Assembly: GCA_945910005.1 (NCBI GenBank) | Contig: OX246748.1 | Span: forward strand, 13,207,733-13,271,732 | Origin: Isoperla grammatica | Lineage: Eukaryota > Arthropoda > Insecta > Plecoptera > Perlodidae | Direction: 5' to 3' | Length of the DNA stretch: 64,000 nt | Shown: piece by piece, positions 59,468 to 64,000 of the stretch | How the letters are laid out: each line of letters opens with the position of its first letter | How positions within the stretch are numbered: position 1 is the stretch's first letter | Translations under genes and position numbers: made by a program | The notes under the pieces: generated by a model | Databases searched by the model: none | What the model was told of the DNA's origin: nothing | Seen by the model: only the letters and a program-made list of their open reading frames with translations

Positions 59468-59785
59468 CTCAGAATAGGGATGCATTCTGGTGGCAAGAAA
59501 ATAAACTATTATGATGAGGTTTTTAGCTGTCAATTGTTCATTGAATGTAAACTCTTATATTTACTTTAATTTAATGTATCTACTATTATGTATGTGTTTG
59601 TAAATGGTGGCAATACACTATTCTATGGGGCTCAGCCCTTGCTTGGTACCATCGATATGCTTTGTATGGTAATTGTAGTGACTGTATTGCATACTTAAAA
59701 TAAATTAATACAAATAAAATTATCAATGGCGCCGTAAGGAGGTTGCTTAGCAACGCTATCTTTTGTTACTTTGAGTCCTCAATAG
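59468..59785 (+). mobile_element. MITE family K, copy 3, split by an insertion
   Basis: Left part ('tgcattctggtggcaagaaa') to about 59540 and right part ('caatggcgccgtaaggaggt') from about 59724. Between them lies foreign DNA with 'atggggctcagcccttgctt' and an A-rich end (59700-59720), probably a retroposon 3' end. Confidence 0.7.
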
Positions 59786-59807
59786 AATCGCTGCGATCAC
59801 CTCTTAA

Positions 59808-59925
59808 AAAATAGACTGGATGCATTCTGATGGTAAGAATATAAATTGTTCATTGTTGTTTCATTGTTAAATCATCAATCAATGGCGCAGAGAAGGAGGA
59901 AAGGAGGTTGTTTTATCTAATAGAC
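59808..59925 (+). mobile_element. MITE family K, copy 4
   Basis: 'tgcattctgatggtaagaa' to 'aaaggaggttg', diverged and shortened, directly after copy 3. Confidence 0.7.
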
Positions 59926-60624
59926 CATTTTGAAAATGATCTAGGACCCTTTGTGTAATTGGTCGATTATAGGAATTTATTGAAAAAATGAAATAATCTA
60001 CTTAGTTTACAACAAAAACTCTCTTTTCAAACAATATTGGTTATTCTATTAATCACACACACAAACCAAACCATGGCAGAGAACACGTCTTAGTGAAAAA
60101 TTACTACCAACTACAAAAACTATATTAAATTTCAATTTAGGTTATTTTACACTTTATAATTATTTTCGTAATGCAATTTGTGATGATGAAGTACTTCGCT
60201 TAAAACGTTGCAGCGCTTCTCAAGGCCAAGCTAGCGAGTTAACCAGGTCACGTGACTCAGTGTGCAAGACAATGATGGATGGTATCGAGTATTGACAACG
60301 TTGCATTGTGTCTGCACCAGTTAACAGTCTGATGGATATTGTCACCTCGGGCGCCCCTTCCCCTTCTTAGTATATTATCATGTACTTGCAACTATCTGGA
60401 TGTGCAACCTTGTTCGAATACGCGTCTGCGATTCTCATTTCCGGTTTTGTATATTGAAGTTACTGTTATAAGTCTATTTATTATCACTATGCAAAGGTAT
60501 CGCGCACACTTGAATACTCGCATTCGTGCAAACAGCGAACTTTATCGGAAACAGCCGAGGACATTACCTACATGGGAAATATACTAACTGAATCGTGTAT
60601 TTCAGTAATGGCGTAAGTTCATGA
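59926..60624. other. No feature seen
   Basis: No repeat match. The 82-aa ORF at 60339-60587 has hydrophobic stretches but no signal peptide or family that I recognise. Confidence 0.4.
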
Positions 60625-60748
60625 GGCCCGGTTTTTCAATCGGTTAACGGGTCGTTAACGAGGCCGTTAACTGACGGTCCGAAATCTGTAACCCATGCAA
60701 CCCTATGCAGCTAACGGCCCCGTTAATGACCGATTGAAAAACCGGGCC
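60625..60748. mobile_element. Hairpin MITE with approx. TTA borders
   Basis: 'ggcccggtttttcaatcggt' mirrored by 'accgattgaaaaaccgggcc'. Borders TGA/TTA suggest a slightly decayed TWA duplication. The terminus resembles 20559-20684 in its first bases. Confidence 0.7.
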
Positions 60749-61351
60749 TTAGTATAGTTTCAAGATAAACTATTCGCAAGGTGTCTATCTGACGCATTCG
60801 TTTTGCATGGGGAGTACGTTGAGCTTTCATGAAAGAATACCATTTGCTTATGATGCTTAAAGGGTTACTTTCGTTAGTTTCATCAACTCACAACATTTAA
60901 ATATGGCTCGCCAATGTTTTCTGGGACCGCTGAAGACAGTTGATTTCATGGTACATTTTCGACTTCAAACTGATCTTAAACTGAATCTGTAATTTTCCGT
61001 ACATGTAATAACTCACCTTGTGTCGATACAACGAACAGATGTTCTTGAAATACGTGTATTTGTAGAGATAGATATTTCTTCCTAGCATTAGTTTTCTCTA
61101 CATTTAGTATTATTTTATATTTAGAATTTTACGCCATCTGTTATTTTCTTTTCATCGACACGTCAAATATCGGATGTTTCCTGCACTTCTAATGGTAAAT
61201 TATGTATAGATATTTAAAATAAATTCAATTTATTCTTAGCTAAATTTCAATAGAAATTAAAACATTATTTGTTGTAATATTAACGTTTTGTTCAGTTTTC
61301 AAAAATACATGTTGTAACTCATGTTATAGTGTAAACCACTAAAACAATTAA
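60749..61351. other. No feature seen
   Basis: AT-rich without repeat match. Confidence 0.4.
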
Positions 61352-61944
61352 CTACGTTTACATGCAGGTTTGAAATCGATTTGAGAACGTTTTGAGTTTT
61401 CAAAACAGCATATAAACACTTCCAAAGTGGGTTTGGATCGGTTCGAGTCACGCCTGTTTGCTCGCAGGGGTGACTTGAAAACTAGTTTTAGAAACTGCCA
61501 TGTAAACACCCCACTGCCGCCAATACGTTTCGACTTGGCGGGCTCATTAGCAAACTAAACCGGCGGTGGCAGTGCAAAGTGAGGTTAGGTTCTCACTTTT
61601 CTACCGCGCTTTTATCTTCTAGATGGTAATATATTATATTTTGAAGTCGCAAGTCTTAAAATATAACAAATGTGTGAGGATTACATGTTGTGACAGCTAA
61701 ATGTGACAGCTTTGTTGTTTTGTTGTTGTTGTTGTTGTATAGATTACCCGCACTGCCCTCTCTGTTGTTCCAATGTCTCTTTAGAAAGCAGTAAAATGTC
61801 TTATTGTAAGTGGCGCTGTATACCGGGAAATGTACAAACTAAAAAATGGTTTGAGAACGTATTCAGATCGATGGCATGTAAACGATCGACGGTTTTGGTT
61901 TGACTTGAGTCAAAACTTTTTCAAACCTGCATGTAAACGTAGTA
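61352..61944. mobile_element. Approx. 590-bp element with 24-bp inverted ends
   Basis: 'actacgtttacatgcaggtt' plus tgaa at the left is complementary to 'ttcaaacctgcatgtaaacg' plus tagt at the right. Contains a (gtt)n run at 61706-61739. The 66-aa ORF inside shows no transposase motif. Ends 33 bp before the candidate signal-peptide ATG. Confidence 0.7.
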
Positions 61945-61977
61945 TATCTCTAACGATTCTCTCCAGCTCACCTCGCA

Positions 61978-62195
61978 ATGAATCATGATCAGGTCTATAT
62001 TATACTAGTTCTCGTATCGCTGAGCTATGTGGCTTCAGGTAATGCACTCGATGCTGCAAAGGAATGTCTCCAGCTTTTATCGAAGATGGGCAAGAAATCA
62101 CAAAAGAGGACATTATTATTCGATAGCCGCCCTCGGCTCTTCATTACCGCAGCCCTGGAATTCCAATACTGTAGATACTCATACCTTACTATAAG
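61978..62195 (+). CDS. Candidate first exon(s) of a secreted protein, unidentified
   Basis: ATG at 61978 opens a frame with a typical signal peptide: short polar start MNHDQ, hydrophobic core VYIILVLVSLSYVA, small residues ASG. A good donor-like CAG|GTAATG at 62038/62039 sits right at the end of the signal peptide, a common exon boundary in secreted proteins. Reading on, the frame stays protein-like (ALDAAKECLQLLSKMGKKSQ, then KR, a dibasic site, and two cysteines) to a second donor-like AAG|GTAGGA at 62195/62196, just before an in-frame TAG. It could be a propeptide or small secreted factor; no family recognised. Downstream exons are not identified. Confidence 0.4.
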
Positions 62196-62373
62196 GTAGG
62201 AGGGGTAACGCAAACTCATACTCTGCTTATGTGTCTCCCCTTCTTTAGATACGGGATTGTTGGGACAACGTGAAAATAGCGTTTTGAGAAATAGATCAAT
62301 ATTTATGCACTTTGTATGACAATGCTAATACTATTTTTACTGGCACCGAAGTTTGCATATAATATGATGTTGT

Positions 62374-62899
62374 GCTTTTGGGTATAGGGTGTATTCACGT
62401 ATTGCACATGATGGCCACATTGGAGGACACAATGGCATGTGATTGGTAGTTCATTGTTACTATGTTTCAGCTGGCGTTTGATGCAAATTCAACTGTTCTC
62501 TAACTTTGGTTTGCTATTATTACTTAAAATCATTATAAACAAACTCTTTTGTCTCGATTACTCTTTTAATCGTTTACAAAAGCATACAATAATCATTTTC
62601 GTACACTTTATCGGGGGATATACGTGTTCAAATTCTTATATTTCTCCGTAAACAATATTATTCTTTATCTATTGACAGCTAAATGAAACTTGAAATAGTA
62701 CTATAGAGTATAGGTAGCCTCGAATATGGCCGATGTGACATCACGTGAATACTCCCTATTGGTGGGCGTTTTGTGATTGGGTGTAAAATCATTCATATGT
62801 ATCATTTCAAAAAGTTTTGCTGACTTAATCGTCAAGGGACAATTAGGTATATGAATAATTTGGTACTCAATCACAAAACGTTGACCAATACCCAAAAGC
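62374..62899. mobile_element. MITE with 'gcttttgggta' ends, containing MITE L
   Basis: Left 'gcttttgggta' and, after the nested element, 'ttggtgggcgttttgtgatt'; right 'aatcacaaaacgttgaccaa' and 'tacccaaaagc'. The arms only become continuous if the L element is removed. Confidence 0.75.
62384..62758 (+). mobile_element. MITE family L, copy 2 (nested)
   Basis: Very similar to 16403-16769 across its length, with ends 'gggtgtattcacgt' and 'acgtgaatactccc' bordered by TA. Confidence 0.82.
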
Positions 62900-63790
<891 letters not shown>

Positions 63791-64000
63791 GTGTCAATCA
63801 TCCTCCTCTCTCGCTCCTACAATTAAATAATTTAATTCCAGTGAATGTATTTTCACATACAGACACCCACGCAAAATTGTTTGTCAATCGTAACTATTTA
63901 CTTAGCTATCTCAACTTCAGTTAGTTTCTCAAAATCTAATCAAACTATTCATACATTTAAAACTCTAATCTGTGTATTTAAAAGTAATAATCAGCTGAAA

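Overview
This 64 kb window is animal nuclear DNA, AT-rich and non-coding as far as I can tell. It has no recognisable complete protein gene, no rRNA or free-standing tRNA gene, no CRISPR and no bacterial operon structure. tRNA-headed SINEs, many kinds of miniature inverted-repeat elements (MITEs), long microsatellites, a 71-bp minisatellite and a 200-N assembly gap fit a repeat-rich intergenic or intronic part of an invertebrate draft genome. SINE tails such as 'gggacgtaaaacccc' and 'gttaaacaacaaa' make me favour a marine lophotrochozoan, perhaps a mollusc. That placement is inference.

Layout: 1-1050 holds an old SINE-like repeat split by a 150-bp insertion with an exact 12-bp target duplication. 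1643-5646 is a very large, three-level nested palindrome. 5.7-17.1 kb carries MITEs, SINEs and a 417-bp (aaat)n array. 17.1-17.9 kb packs three hairpin elements together. 20-25.9 kb is a mosaic of nested insertions. 25.9-34 kb and 37-42.7 kb mix sparse DNA with isolated MITEs. 35.3-36 kb is a CpG-rich patch flanked by two possible small coding segments. 36.1-37.2 kb holds SINE copies, one split by a Tc1/mariner-type MITE, and the assembly gap. 42.77-43.50 kb is a TTAA-flanked element. 44-57 kb is sparse apart from SINEs, a near-perfect 102-bp-arm hairpin at 53.3 kb and a four-times repeated GC-rich motif. 58.5-59.3 kb is the minisatellite. 61.35-62.2 kb has a MITE directly upstream of a plausible signal-peptide exon. 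62.4-62.9 kb is a MITE inside a MITE.

The most interesting signal is a set of six hammerhead-ribozyme-like motifs at four loci (182-223; 17300-17347 and 17387-17434; 26253-26292; 53367-53409 and 53418-53462). Their primary sequences differ, but all keep CTGANGA, one extra base, a 6-bp stem II and GAA, then four bases that are self-complementary in five of the six, an NUH-type site and a stem I of 3-7 bp. Stem sequences differ while pairing is largely kept. This is the geometry known from dimeric type-I hammerheads of Penelope-like retroelements, here inside short palindromic or short inserted elements. Because no genes are visible, the annotation is essentially a map of mobile and repeated DNA, with a few low-confidence exon candidates.
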